Shown piece by piece: positions 27,062 through 37,975 of a stretch of DNA of 61,551 nucleotides. Below the pieces are notes generated by a model, which was not told the DNA's origin, ran no database searches, and saw only the letters and a program-made list of their open reading frames with translations. The first letter of the stretch is position 1. Every line of letters begins with the position of its first letter. Origin of the DNA: Alloprevotella sp. (GTDB lineage Bacteria; Bacteroidota; Bacteroidia; Bacteroidales; Bacteroidaceae). The stretch is taken from positions 1 through 61,551 of the forward strand of contig JAFUZP010000034.1 in assembly GCA_017476545.1 (NCBI GenBank), in the 5' to 3' direction. The translations under genes and the position numbers were made by a program.

Positions 27062-28897
27062 TTATTTGAAGAGATTATCTATGTCTGCGGCAGGGAGCAC
27101 AGCCAAAACAGGCAGCCCGTCGGGGGTATAGCCGGGCGTTGTCCCTGCGAAAAGCTGTTCCATGAGGTAGGACATCTCGGTAGGAGAGAGGGAGACACCG
27201 ACAGGCATGGCGGCACGTCTGGCCAAAGAACGCGCTACACGGTCTGTGATATTCTGTCGGATGGCCTCTTGGGCGTCCGCTTCGGACAAAATGCCCTGCA
27301 CTAACGCTATGGGTTCCAAGCCTTCCGTACCAGAAGGAATACCCCGGATGGTATATCGCCCGGGAGCTTCCTCCGTCATTTCAAATCCTACGGCACGGAA
27401 TACTTCCAAAAGTTCACCCATTCGCACGGCATCGGAAGGCTGCAAAGTGAGTTCCTGCGGAAACAACAAGCCCTGCGAAATACCGCTACTGGAGGAAATT
27501 TGCTGACGGTAACGCTCATATAGGACACGCTCATGCGCCCGGTGCTGGTCCACAAACATCAAGCCGGAGCTGACGGTAGCCACGATATAACGCCCCAGAA
27601 ATTGCAGATACTCTGCCGTAGCGGGACCGTTTGTCTCCTTCGGGCTATCCGCCTCCGCATCGAAATTAAGCGAAGACTGCCGGACAGGACCTACAGAGGG
27701 TGCATCAATATCTAAGGTACTCACGGAATTTGATGTACCCACAGCATTAGTCCTCCTCGCCGACCCGGCCTTTTGCCCGCCTGCCGGCGCGGCAAAAGGA
27801 TTAAAGTCCGTATTGATATGTATCTGGGGCGGGCGGGCCATCGTTTCCGGTGTATAGACAGGCATCTCCGGACGGTTGGCTGTATCAAAATCTATGGAGG
27901 GTATGGAACTGAAACGTCCCAGTCCTTCGCGAACTGCCGCCAGAAGTATTTGCCACAATGGCTGCTCGTCTTGGAATTTTATCTCGGTTTTCGTCGGATG
28001 GATGTTTACGTCTATCCGTTCCGGGGGTACGTCAAAGCGGATGAAGAATGGGACTTGCTCGCCCTCGGGCAGCAGGCGCTCAAAAGCGGAAGATACGGCC
28101 TTGGCAAAATAGGGGTGGCGCATGAAACGCCCGTTGGTGAAGAAAAATTGCTGTGCCCCCTTCTTACGAGCAGCTTCCGGGCTACCGACGAAGCCGGAAA
28201 TGGTGGCCAATTCTGTCTCGGCCTCTATAGGAAGCAGCCGGTTGTTGAGCTTGCGGCCGAATATATTGCTGATGCGCTGCCGGAAATTACTAGCAGGAAG
28301 ATCCAGCAGGATTGCGTCATTGTTAAATAGCTTGAACGCCAAAGCCGGATGCGCCAAGGCTATGCGTTCAAACTCCGCCACGATATTGCTAAGTTCCGTT
28401 TGGTTTGATTTCAAGAACTTCCTGCGTGCGGGTACATTAAAGAAAAGGTTGCGCACGGCGAAGTTGGCACCTACGGGGCAGCTGACGGGCTCCTGCGCCT
28501 TCACACGGCTGCCCTCAATCTGCAAGGAAATGCCCAGTTCCTGCTCCTTTGTCCGTGTCCTAAGCTCCACTTGCGCTACGGCTGCGATGGAAGCGAGTGC
28601 CTCGCCCCGGAAACCCATCGTACGTAAAGAGAAGAGGTCTGCCGCCGCCGCTATCTTCGATGTGGCGTGCCGCTCAAAAGCGAGGCGTGCATCTGTTTCG
28701 CTCATCCCTTTCCCGTTATCTATTACCTGGATGAGGGTACGCCCTGCATCTACGATATAGACTTGAACCAGCGAGGCTTCCGCATCAATAGCGTTCTCGA
28801 CGAGTTCCTTCACCACAGACGAAGGGCGCTGTATTACCTCGCCTGCGGCAATCTGGTTGGCCACGGAATCGGGCAGGAGGCGTATGATATCACTCAT
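27062..28897 (-). CDS. mutL: DNA mismatch repair protein MutL
   Basis: The ATG at 28897 gives 611 residues with the family N-terminus MSDIIRLLPDSVANQIAAGE. GHKL ATPase motifs are NAIDAEAS, DNGKGM and GFRGEAL. The C-terminal domain contains DQHRAHERVLYE, which fits the DQH-x-x-x-E-x4-E metal-binding motif of MutL proteins with endonuclease activity, as expected where MutH is absent. An in-frame upstream extension to 29137 lies within the OstA gene and is not used. The gene overlaps the end of the OstA gene by 8 bp and is the last of the guaB operon. Confidence 0.95.
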   Translation of the reverse strand: MSDIIRLLPDSVANQIAAGEVIQRPSSVVKELVENAIDAEASLVQVYIVDAGRTLIQVIDNGKGMSETDARLAFERHATSKIAAAADLFSLRTMGFRGEALASIAAVAQVELRTRTKEQELGISLQIEGSRVKAQEPVSCPVGANFAVRNLFFNVPARRKFLKSNQTELSNIVAEFERIALAHPALAFKLFNNDAILLDLPASNFRQRISNIFGRKLNNRLLPIEAETELATISGFVGSPEAARKKGAQQFFFTNGRFMRHPYFAKAVSSAFERLLPEGEQVPFFIRFDVPPERIDVNIHPTKTEIKFQDEQPLWQILLAAVREGLGRFSSIPSIDFDTANRPEMPVYTPETMARPPQIHINTDFNPFAAPAGGQKAGSARRTNAVGTSNSVSTLDIDAPSVGPVRQSSLNFDAEADSPKETNGPATAEYLQFLGRYIVATVSSGLMFVDQHRAHERVLYERYRQQISSSSGISQGLLFPQELTLQPSDAVRMGELLEVFRAVGFEMTEEAPGRYTIRGIPSGTEGLEPIALVQGILSEADAQEAIRQNITDRVARSLARRAAMPVGVSLSPTEMSYLMEQLFAGTTPGYTPDGLPVLAVLPAADIDNLFK

Positions 28898-30605
28898 GGC
28901 TACTCGGGACTTGCTCTTTTTTCTGTTGCTGCGTAAATTGGGAAAGGTGCTGCAAGGGCGTCTGCCGGCGCGGGGTTGTCCGCAATACCTTGTCACTTTT
29001 TTTCGGCCGCCAGTCAAACAGGTCGTACTGGCTCTGCGGGCGAATGTAGTCAAACCACGCGAAAGACGGGAGATAGGTACGCTCCGGCGGCGCCATTCCC
29101 AAGGGGAAGCATTCCGCCGTAGGAGAGGGAAATCCAACGAAGCGCTTCAGCTTGCGGTTTTCCATCTGCATCCGCATTTTCGCGGACTCCATATAATTAT
29201 GATATAAGATGGTGCTATCCTTTTCTAACGGGAACGCTATCATGCAGGCATTACCGTCTGCCGCTCCCCGGACCATCTCCCCATCTCGGAAGTACGCACG
29301 CATCAGTCTGCCGGAAAGTTGGTTATAGTGAACAGAGTCCAGGCGCTCCACCATCAACGCCTGCTCACGGACATAAACGCTATCCACCGTCGAGTCGTTC
29401 GTGAAGACGTGTATTTCCTCTCCAAGTACTTGTCTGTTGTCAGCCCACACGATGGGGTCGCGATAGAGAGATATGCAGGACACCTTATTATTATATATAA
29501 GGGAATCGCCTACTGCCTGCACGTCCGTGCGGTAAGCCCGCACATGATGATATCCCTTCACGAGCCTGTACATAGAATCCGTACGCACATGATAAGAGAA
29601 GAGGCGCATCGTATCCGCGTGAACGAAGAGGGTGTCATTCCCATTGGAGTAGTCCTTGACCAATGCCCGCCCTGTCACATAGGAAGAATCGGTGGCGGAA
29701 GCCCGGTCTTCATGGTACTCGCACTCTTCTCCGTTGAGGATGGCCTTATTCTTGCTATCTACACAGATAACATTTCCCGTCGCCCGCATCATACCCGTCT
29801 GCTTGTTATAAAAGACCCGGTCGGCCTCCATGTGCAACTGGCGGACGGGATTGTTCAGCGTAGAACGCTGGAAAAGTTCCACGACATCGTCTGTCGTCTT
29901 GTAACTTCCGTCGGTGGTGAAGATATTATAGTCCCCACTGAAGATGTTCGAGTTCCCCTTGACTTTCGCCAACTTGGTTTGCGTGTTGTAGTGGAGCTCG
30001 TCCGAAACCAACTCCTGCTTCGGATTGGTCAAATGCACCTGCCAGCGGAATATCGCTTGATGCGTGTCCGTGTAATATTCCCCGTAGTTAGAGGTCAGCA
30101 CATTGTCGCCATCCACCAACTTCCCCCCCGTCGTATAAGTCATGAACTTATTGGCGGCATCATAGAAAAGGCTGTCCGAGTAAAGGTAACGCTGGTGGTG
30201 GCGCACCTCCACCTCCCCTTTGTTACTTTTCATGTAGGAGGTCTGCCGCTGTCCGTCATAATAGAGTCGGTCGCCACGCATTGAAAGCGTGTCGCCTTCC
30301 GTAATCCGCACACGCCCGAACGCCTCAAAAGACTTCGTACTTTGGAAATACACCGCACTGTCACATACCATACGCATTCCTGCATGGCGGAAAGCGACCC
30401 TTCCGCTCAGGCGCTGTGCGTCGGGATGCTCGAACTGGTCGTAGATAACATGGTCTGCGTGTTCAAGGAAAACGGGTGCGTCAGACGGCGCGCGCTTACG
30501 ACGCTGACCGACAGCCGAGGAAGGGATAAGAAACAAAAGTCCCAATAATACTATCAGGACGTTTTGCGCGGCAATTGTATGTGAACTATGCGGTATCAAA
30601 GGCAC
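28890..30605 (-). CDS. OstA-like (LptA/LptD N-terminal-like) protein
   Basis: The 571-residue protein has a hydrophobic export signal (VLIVLLGLLFLIPSSAVGQ) and then a series of OstA-type beta-strand repeats (ADHVIYDQFEHPDAQRLSG, VSDELHYNTQTKLAKVKGNS, MEADRVFYNKQTGMMRATGN). In Bacteroidota this family is thought to act in lipopolysaccharide transport across the periplasm, in the place of or next to LptA. Neighbours are two periplasmic peptidyl-prolyl isomerases, which help outer-membrane proteins fold, so the context points to envelope assembly. It starts 5 bp after the SurA-like gene. Confidence 0.88.
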   Translation of the reverse strand: MPLIPHSSHTIAAQNVLIVLLGLLFLIPSSAVGQRRKRAPSDAPVFLEHADHVIYDQFEHPDAQRLSGRVAFRHAGMRMVCDSAVYFQSTKSFEAFGRVRITEGDTLSMRGDRLYYDGQRQTSYMKSNKGEVEVRHHQRYLYSDSLFYDAANKFMTYTTGGKLVDGDNVLTSNYGEYYTDTHQAIFRWQVHLTNPKQELVSDELHYNTQTKLAKVKGNSNIFSGDYNIFTTDGSYKTTDDVVELFQRSTLNNPVRQLHMEADRVFYNKQTGMMRATGNVICVDSKNKAILNGEECEYHEDRASATDSSYVTGRALVKDYSNGNDTLFVHADTMRLFSYHVRTDSMYRLVKGYHHVRAYRTDVQAVGDSLIYNNKVSCISLYRDPIVWADNRQVLGEEIHVFTNDSTVDSVYVREQALMVERLDSVHYNQLSGRLMRAYFRDGEMVRGAADGNACMIAFPLEKDSTILYHNYMESAKMRMQMENRKLKRFVGFPSPTAECFPLGMAPPERTYLPSFAWFDYIRPQSQYDLFDWRPKKSDKVLRTTPRRQTPLQHLSQFTQQQKKEQVPSSHE

Positions 30606-30610
30606 CCTCC

Positions 30611-31969
30611 TTATTTCAACCAGCCGTCATATTTGAACTGGCAGCTACGCCATTCCGGCTTAATGCGGACATAAGTCGCCTTCACCTTCTTGCGCACCCA
30701 CTCCTCCAGGCGCTCTTCGCAACGCCGCTCAAAGACCACGTCGTGCAAACGCTGGAAGTCCTCTGTCATACTTGCAGGGTGACTCTCTATCCGGTTCTTT
30801 AGTTTTACAATCGCACATACTTTCTGCCCTTTATCGTTCGTCATGATAAAAGCATCCGACACCTGCCCTACACGCAACGTATCAACCACTTTGGCGATGT
30901 CCTGGTTCAGGTCTTTCATCTCTATGCGTGATGTCGGGAGCACGCGGGGCGAGGCTTGGTAGAACAGCAAACCGTTGTTCCGATAAGTGTTCTTATCGTC
31001 CGAAAGGTAGCGGACCGCCTCTTCAAAGGACGACTTCCCCTCCCGGATATCCGAGGCCACTGAGTCAAGGGTGGCTATGCGCCGGTTGTACGCACTATCC
31101 TGCACGACCGGGCGCATCAAGATGTGGCGCACCTTCACCTTTTCCCCACGCTTATCAATCAGTTGGATGATATGATAGCCGAACTCCGTCTTGACTATTT
31201 TTGACACCCGCTTGGGGTCATTAAGGGAAAACGCTACGTTGGAGAACTCCTGTACCATCTGGTTGCGTCCCATATAGTCCAGTTCGCCGCCGTTGCGCGC
31301 TGAGACCTCATCCTCCGAATAGAAGCGTGCCTGCGTCGCAAACTCCGTTTCGCCGGCGTTCACCTTGCGGGCAATCTCCCGCAGCCGGTCTTCCACCCGC
31401 TCCACCTCCTCGCGCGAGGGCTGCGGCTGGGAGGTCAGGATCTGCACTTCCACCTGGGTAGGAATAACCGGCAGGCTGTCCGTCGGCACATGACGGAAGT
31501 ACTCACGCACCTCAGCCGGGGTCAATTTGATGTTTGCCGTCAGGCTACGCTGTACTTGCTCTATGCGTAACTCATCACGCTGCGAGCGTTTCATGCCGTC
31601 ACGTATCTGTGCCATGCTACGGTGCGCCCATGCCTCGACATTCTCACGCGATCCGAAGAATTGCAGGTAATCGTTTATCCGGCCGTTCACCGCCTCGATA
31701 ACATCAGCCTCCCCAATGTCCACGCTATCCAAGTCCGCCTGATGCAGGAACAACTTCTTGACTGCGATTTGTTCAGGCACGGTGCAGTAGGGGTTCTCCA
31801 GCGTCTCATTGTTCATCCGCGCACCGACTATCACGTCTTCCACGTCGGATAGGTAGATAGGATCGTCACCGACAACCCACACTATCTCGTCCACCACGTT
31901 CGGCTGACTCTGCGCGAAAGCGGAAAGGGCTACAGCCAGAAACAGGAGTAACAGCAGTTTACGCATCAT
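30611..31969 (-). CDS. Peptidyl-prolyl isomerase, SurA-like
   Basis: The 452-residue protein has a signal peptide (LLLLLFLAVALSAFAQ), an N-terminal SurA-type helical chaperone region (VVDEIVWVVGDDPIYLSDVED) and two parvulin-type PpiC domains, the first with ARNGGELDYMGRNQMVQEF and FGYHIIQLIDKRGEKV, and the second less conserved (LSDDKNTYRNNGLLF). SurA escorts unfolded outer-membrane proteins through the periplasm. It lies between a second PpiC gene and the OstA-like gene, 14 bp and 5 bp away. Confidence 0.9.
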   Translation of the reverse strand: MMRKLLLLLFLAVALSAFAQSQPNVVDEIVWVVGDDPIYLSDVEDVIVGARMNNETLENPYCTVPEQIAVKKLFLHQADLDSVDIGEADVIEAVNGRINDYLQFFGSRENVEAWAHRSMAQIRDGMKRSQRDELRIEQVQRSLTANIKLTPAEVREYFRHVPTDSLPVIPTQVEVQILTSQPQPSREEVERVEDRLREIARKVNAGETEFATQARFYSEDEVSARNGGELDYMGRNQMVQEFSNVAFSLNDPKRVSKIVKTEFGYHIIQLIDKRGEKVKVRHILMRPVVQDSAYNRRIATLDSVASDIREGKSSFEEAVRYLSDDKNTYRNNGLLFYQASPRVLPTSRIEMKDLNQDIAKVVDTLRVGQVSDAFIMTNDKGQKVCAIVKLKNRIESHPASMTEDFQRLHDVVFERRCEERLEEWVRKKVKATYVRIKPEWRSCQFKYDGWLK

Positions 31970-31983
31970 CTCTCCGCCTTCTA

Positions 31984-33405
31984 TTAATGATTATTGACCG
32001 TTTGCAATGCCTCCTTGTGGATGGTATAGGGATATTTCGCCCGAAGACTTTCTACCCAAGCCGCTTCCCGCTGTTCCTGCACATCGGTTTCCACCTGCGC
32101 CCTCACGTCTTTGTAACTTTTCGGCTGCGCTTGTTTTTTCCCGAACACGCCTGAGAAAGGAAACTTCGGAGCCGGCTTGCTCGCAGGCTTACCAAAGACG
32201 TAATGGTCTATCACCTTATTCTCACCCGCCTTACTGAGATACGGGCCGTTCACGACAACTACGACAGAATCCTTATTGAAGGACTCCTTCAGCAGTTCCT
32301 TGTACTTCGCACCGGGGTTCTTCTTAATCAGCTTCTGCACCGGCTTAATCAGCTTTGCATCGCGGCTATGGATGGTGTAACCGTTGAAGCGCGGCTCCGT
32401 CCAAGCATACTTCTTTTTGTTTTTCTTGAAGTATTCTTCCAATGCGGCCGTATCATTCTTTGCCGGATCCCACACCTTGTCCTTGCTTATCTGGTAGAAA
32501 AGCAGGCCGTCGTGGTACACCTGCACCAAGTACTTGAGTTCCGGCTGGTCCAGATGGGCGGCTAACACGCTGTCAAGCACTGCCTCACGGTCCAGGCGCC
32601 CGCCGGATGCGGCGACAATCTTCTGTATGCGGGCTTCCGCACTGGCTTCCTCCACGCCTTGTTGCCGGATAGATTTCACGATTTGCGGGCGGAGTTCCTC
32701 AAACGGCTCCAGCTGTTTGCGTTCCTTCATACGGATGATGTGATACCCTACCGGGGTCTGTACGGGAGGACAGGTCTCACCTGGCTGCAACTTATAGGCA
32801 GCCTCTTCAAATTCTTTCAGCGTCGTACCGGGACCTATCCAAGGTAGCAGACCGCCGCGCTCGGCGGATGCGGGATCATCGGACAGGGTCTTCGCCAATT
32901 CGGCAAAGTCCGCGCCGGCTTGTAGGGCGGCATAGATTGAATCAATCTTGGCCTTAGCGGCACGCGCCTCGGCTTCCGGAGCACCTTGCTTGAGCAGTAC
33001 GAGGATATGCTCGGGACGTAACATATCCTTTCCCTGCAACTTCTCGGCATAGCGGTCATAGAGCGAACGCGCCACGGAGTCAATATACACTTCATCCACC
33101 ATATAGGGAGTAAGCTGCATGTCACGGTATTGCAGGAATTCCTTACGGAACTCGCTCACCGTGTCCAAGCGCAAAGCCTCCGCTTCTATCACCTTCAGTT
33201 TGTAGTTCAGGTACATTTCGGCGTATTCCTCCACGGTTTTCTCTTCCACAGCACCCTCGCTACCACCATTTTTGTTATAACTATACTCAAATTCCGAGCG
33301 GATGACGGGCACCCCGTTCACCGTCATGACGACGGGGTCGTCCACGCGCTGCGCTCCCGCAGTCAGGGCGGAAACGGCCAGCGCCAATAATGCTATTTTT
33401 TTCAT
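31984..33405 (-). CDS. PpiC-type peptidyl-prolyl isomerase
   Basis: This 473-residue periplasmic protein has a signal peptide (IALLALAVSALTAGAQ), an N-terminal helical region (VNGVPVIRSEFEYSYNKN), and a parvulin domain with RPEHILVLLK, ERGGLLPWIGPGT and TPVGYHIIRMKERK. A second, more divergent half follows (about 280-473). It probably assists folding or degradation of outer-membrane proteins, together with the SurA-like protein encoded 14 bp downstream. It starts 40 bp after guaB in the same direction. Confidence 0.88.
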   Translation of the reverse strand: MKKIALLALAVSALTAGAQRVDDPVVMTVNGVPVIRSEFEYSYNKNGGSEGAVEEKTVEEYAEMYLNYKLKVIEAEALRLDTVSEFRKEFLQYRDMQLTPYMVDEVYIDSVARSLYDRYAEKLQGKDMLRPEHILVLLKQGAPEAEARAAKAKIDSIYAALQAGADFAELAKTLSDDPASAERGGLLPWIGPGTTLKEFEEAAYKLQPGETCPPVQTPVGYHIIRMKERKQLEPFEELRPQIVKSIRQQGVEEASAEARIQKIVAASGGRLDREAVLDSVLAAHLDQPELKYLVQVYHDGLLFYQISKDKVWDPAKNDTAALEEYFKKNKKKYAWTEPRFNGYTIHSRDAKLIKPVQKLIKKNPGAKYKELLKESFNKDSVVVVVNGPYLSKAGENKVIDHYVFGKPASKPAPKFPFSGVFGKKQAQPKSYKDVRAQVETDVQEQREAAWVESLRAKYPYTIHKEALQTVNNH

Positions 33406-33444
33406 ATCGTGTTATGTGTTGTTTCGGATATAATACCGTGCCGC

Positions 33445-35022
<1,578 letters not shown>

Positions 35023-35310
35023 TTAAGGAAACGACAGGCGGCACAGGGCGGAACAACGCAGAGGCAGACAAGCGGAACATGTCAATATTCTTGACTTTTT
35101 GGGAAAGAAAGAATCGCGTATAAGCAAAGGAAAATGTTCCTGGCGGGAATGGCACGCGCTTCTTACTCAAGCGAACGGAACGGCCATCCGAAGAGTAACG
35201 TCGCGATTCCCTGCGGGTGACAAATTCCTATCAACAGGGAAAATAGAAGGGGGGGCAGAATGCGGAAAAATCAAGCCGCTTTTAGGCGTCCCATACCTTT
35301 AGCGGCGAGC

Positions 35311-35420
35311 AAAATAACCCTATGGTTAGGAGAAACTACCCCAAGGGGTAAGAAAAACTAACCCTAGGGTTAGGAAAAACGCACCATAGGGATAAGAGAA
35401 ACCTGCCCATCGGAAAGACA
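35311..35420 (-). repeat. 22-bp palindromic array C, five units
   Basis: Five units start at 35311, 35333, 35355, 35377 and 35399, exactly 22 bp apart; the last is degenerate. Read on the minus strand they match the orientation of arrays A and B (for example CTAACCCTAGGGTTAGTTT). The array lies between guaB and the small gene at 35495, downstream of the rel operon. Confidence 0.87.
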
Positions 35421-35494
35421 TTTCCGAAGCTGGAGAAAGGATGTCCGATGTCAAGATTATCGCATCGCAACCCAAGGACATCAGCGGCCAGGCC

Positions 35495-35686
35495 TCAGCC
35501 TAAAAGTTCCCGAAAGCGGACAATCTGTTCACGCACACTGTCCTCCGTCAATTCAGGCGAAGCGATACGCAGCCACGAGGCGAATGCCGTCACGGCCCGC
35601 TCCTTCATACGGGCCTCGCCCGCCCGTACGCCGCTGGCATAGCGGTCTGCGGGCAGCAGGCTTCGGTTATAGTTCCCGTCACTCAT
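35495..35686 (-). CDS. Small conserved protein downstream of rel
   Basis: This 63-residue product (MSDGNYNRSLLPADRYASG at the start, then a helical region with VRAGEARMKERAVTAF) resembles short uncharacterised Bacteroidales proteins with an NYNRxLLP N-terminus. It has no signal peptide. It follows rel by 24 bp on the same strand, so it is probably co-transcribed with nudC and rel. Function unknown. Confidence 0.68.
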   Translation of the reverse strand: MSDGNYNRSLLPADRYASGVRAGEARMKERAVTAFASWLRIASPELTEDSVREQIVRFRELLG

Positions 35687-35710
35687 AACACCACATTCAT
35701 TCTTTGTTAC

Positions 35711-37954
35711 CTAACTGCGCGAAACTGCCTTCACTCCCTTCACGGTGCGCAGTTTCTTGATAAGTGTCGTCAGCACCTGCGTGTCATCAACCAGTACCGT
35801 AAGGACACCGCTGAAAAGACCGTCATTGCTGTCAATACTGATGCTGCGGAGCATAATCCGTTCCTCCTTGGAAATAATGGATGTGATATTGTTCACAATT
35901 CCCAAGTCATCGTTCCCGACAACGCGGAGCGTGATGGCGTACTTCCCCGCCCCCTTTCCGGCCCAACGGGCACGGACTACGCGGTAAGGGAAACGCGTTC
36001 GGAGAGCCGGAGCATTAGGGCATGTGTTGCGGTGAATCTTGATACCGCCCTGCGAAGTGACGAAGCCGAAAACATCATCCCCATAAACCGGCGAGCAGCA
36101 TCGCGCCATCTGAAAGTCAAGTCCCTTGAGGTTCTTATCGATAACGAGCACATCGGAACTTTCATGGCCGTGTCCGTCACCGCCCCGATCCAGACTGAAC
36201 TCATCCGCACGGTGCTGCGGCACCCGCTCGGCAGGACGTGCCTCGCGCTCTAACGCTTGGGCATACTGCTCCAAGACGGCGTTCACATCCGCACGCCCCG
36301 ATACCACGGCCCGATAGAAGTCGTTTGTCTCTTTATAGCCCAAGTGCTTGACGAGCTGGTTCCATGCGGATTCATCCCACTCCAACTTCTTGTTCTTGAG
36401 CTTACGCTCCAATATCTCGCGCGCCATGCGGCCTTCAGCCGCCTGCAAGTCGTTCACTGCGGCGCGTATCTTAGCCTTTGCACGCGGCGATACAACGATG
36501 TTGAGCCATTCCGCCTTGGGAGTCTGTCCGCTGGAAGTGAGGATTTCCACGCGCTGCCCGCTTTCCAAACGATAGCGGATGGGCACATTCTTTCCGGCAA
36601 CACGGCCACCGACGCACTTATTACCGAGGCCTGTGTGGATAAGGTAGGCGAAGTCCAGCACGGTAGCTCCCGCCGGGAGTTTATAGAGATCGCCCTTGGG
36701 ACTGAACACATAGACCTCACTATCTTTCACCCCCGCGCCGAGGCTCTCCGAAAGTGCCGCCTCGTTACCCTGCTCCAGGGCGGAACGGATACCGGCCAGC
36801 CACGCGTCCACGCCACCGCCGGAGGCCTTCACACCTTTATAGCGCCAATGGGCCGCCAAGCCGTGTTCTGCGATCTCGTCCATCCGCTCCGTGCGTATCT
36901 GCACCTCCACCCACTTATCCTCCGGCCCGCGCACAGTGATGTGCAAGCTCTCGTAACCATTGCCTTTCGGCACCGTGAGCCAGTCGCGCAATCGCCGCAG
37001 ATTGGACTCGTACTCATAGGTAACGACGGAGAAAGCGCGCCAACAGAGAGCCTTCTCCTGCGGTAACGGCGCATCAATGATAATGCGGATAGCGAACAAG
37101 TCGTACACGCCCTCAAAGCCACACCGCTGCTTTTTCATCTTCTGCCAGATGGAATGGATGCTTTTCGTGCGCCCCTTAATGTGGTAGCGCAGCCCTTCGG
37201 CGTCCAAACGCTCGCGCAAGGGCGCAATGAAGCGGGCGATATAGGCATCGCGGGCAGCTTTGGTAGCATTCAGTTTCTCCTTGATGTGGTAATATGCGTC
37301 GTGCTCCAGATACTTCAGGGAAAGGTCCTCAAGTTCGCTCTTTAAGGTATAAAGCCCTAACTTATGGGCAAGTGGGGCGAATACATGGGCGGCCTCGGCC
37401 GACAGGCGGCGGCGCTCTGCATCTTGAGGCACATCCTTGACTTGGCGCATACGGCACACACAATCGGCTATCAGTAGCAAAACGACGCGCATATCGCCGC
37501 ACTGGGAGACGATAAGGTTGCGGAAATCATCGCTCGCCATTGTGGACGTTTCCGTCTCAAGCAGGCGTTCCACACGGAGGAAGGCACGTAAGGATTCTGC
37601 GACGCCCTTGCCGAAGCGACGCTCCACCGGCCCGATTTGCTCGTCCGAGGATATAGTCGCCCGCACAAGGCAAGCTGTAAGCACCGGCCCGCGCAAACCG
37701 ATTTCCGAAATGGCGAGACGGGCGGTCTGGAGGGCGGTCAGGACTTTATTGAGACCAAACTCATCGCGCAGAGACGCCCCCTGCCCCAACTCCTCTCGGA
37801 GATAGGAAGAAACCGCACGCACTTCGAATGCGGAAAGACCGTCACCGAGTGCCCGCATCACCGCGAGTAAATCACAGGAAAAGGCCTGCTTCTCAGAAGG
37901 GGTGAATACCTTGGAAGGCATCGCCCCTGCGTTACCGTTTCTTTGTCCGTCCAT
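35711..37954 (-). CDS. relA: RelA/SpoT family (p)ppGpp synthetase with degenerate hydrolase domain
   Basis: The 747-residue protein has the long RSH layout. The N-terminal HD-type domain lacks the catalytic HDxxED motif: the aligned stretch reads CLVRATISS at 95-103, although the later metal-site aspartate is kept (IADCVCRMR, Asp164). The synthetase domain is intact by eye (GRTKSIHSIWQKMKK, YDLFAIRIII, VEVQIRTERMDEIAEHGLAA). A TGS domain (VYVFSPKGDLYKLPAGATVLDF) and a C-terminal ACT domain (DDLGIVNNITSIISKEE) follow. It is therefore probably a monofunctional stringent-response synthetase. nudC lies 21 bp upstream. Confidence 0.93.
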   Translation of the reverse strand: MDGQRNGNAGAMPSKVFTPSEKQAFSCDLLAVMRALGDGLSAFEVRAVSSYLREELGQGASLRDEFGLNKVLTALQTARLAISEIGLRGPVLTACLVRATISSDEQIGPVERRFGKGVAESLRAFLRVERLLETETSTMASDDFRNLIVSQCGDMRVVLLLIADCVCRMRQVKDVPQDAERRRLSAEAAHVFAPLAHKLGLYTLKSELEDLSLKYLEHDAYYHIKEKLNATKAARDAYIARFIAPLRERLDAEGLRYHIKGRTKSIHSIWQKMKKQRCGFEGVYDLFAIRIIIDAPLPQEKALCWRAFSVVTYEYESNLRRLRDWLTVPKGNGYESLHITVRGPEDKWVEVQIRTERMDEIAEHGLAAHWRYKGVKASGGGVDAWLAGIRSALEQGNEAALSESLGAGVKDSEVYVFSPKGDLYKLPAGATVLDFAYLIHTGLGNKCVGGRVAGKNVPIRYRLESGQRVEILTSSGQTPKAEWLNIVVSPRAKAKIRAAVNDLQAAEGRMAREILERKLKNKKLEWDESAWNQLVKHLGYKETNDFYRAVVSGRADVNAVLEQYAQALEREARPAERVPQHRADEFSLDRGGDGHGHESSDVLVIDKNLKGLDFQMARCCSPVYGDDVFGFVTSQGGIKIHRNTCPNAPALRTRFPYRVVRARWAGKGAGKYAITLRVVGNDDLGIVNNITSIISKEERIMLRSISIDSNDGLFSGVLTVLVDDTQVLTTLIKKLRTVKGVKAVSRS

Positions 37955-37975
37955 AACGTAATTTTAATAACAGAG

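Noticed and set aside
28898-29137. In-frame N-terminal extension of MutL
   Set aside because: It lies inside the OstA-like gene and has no similarity to MutL; the conserved N-terminus starts at 28897.
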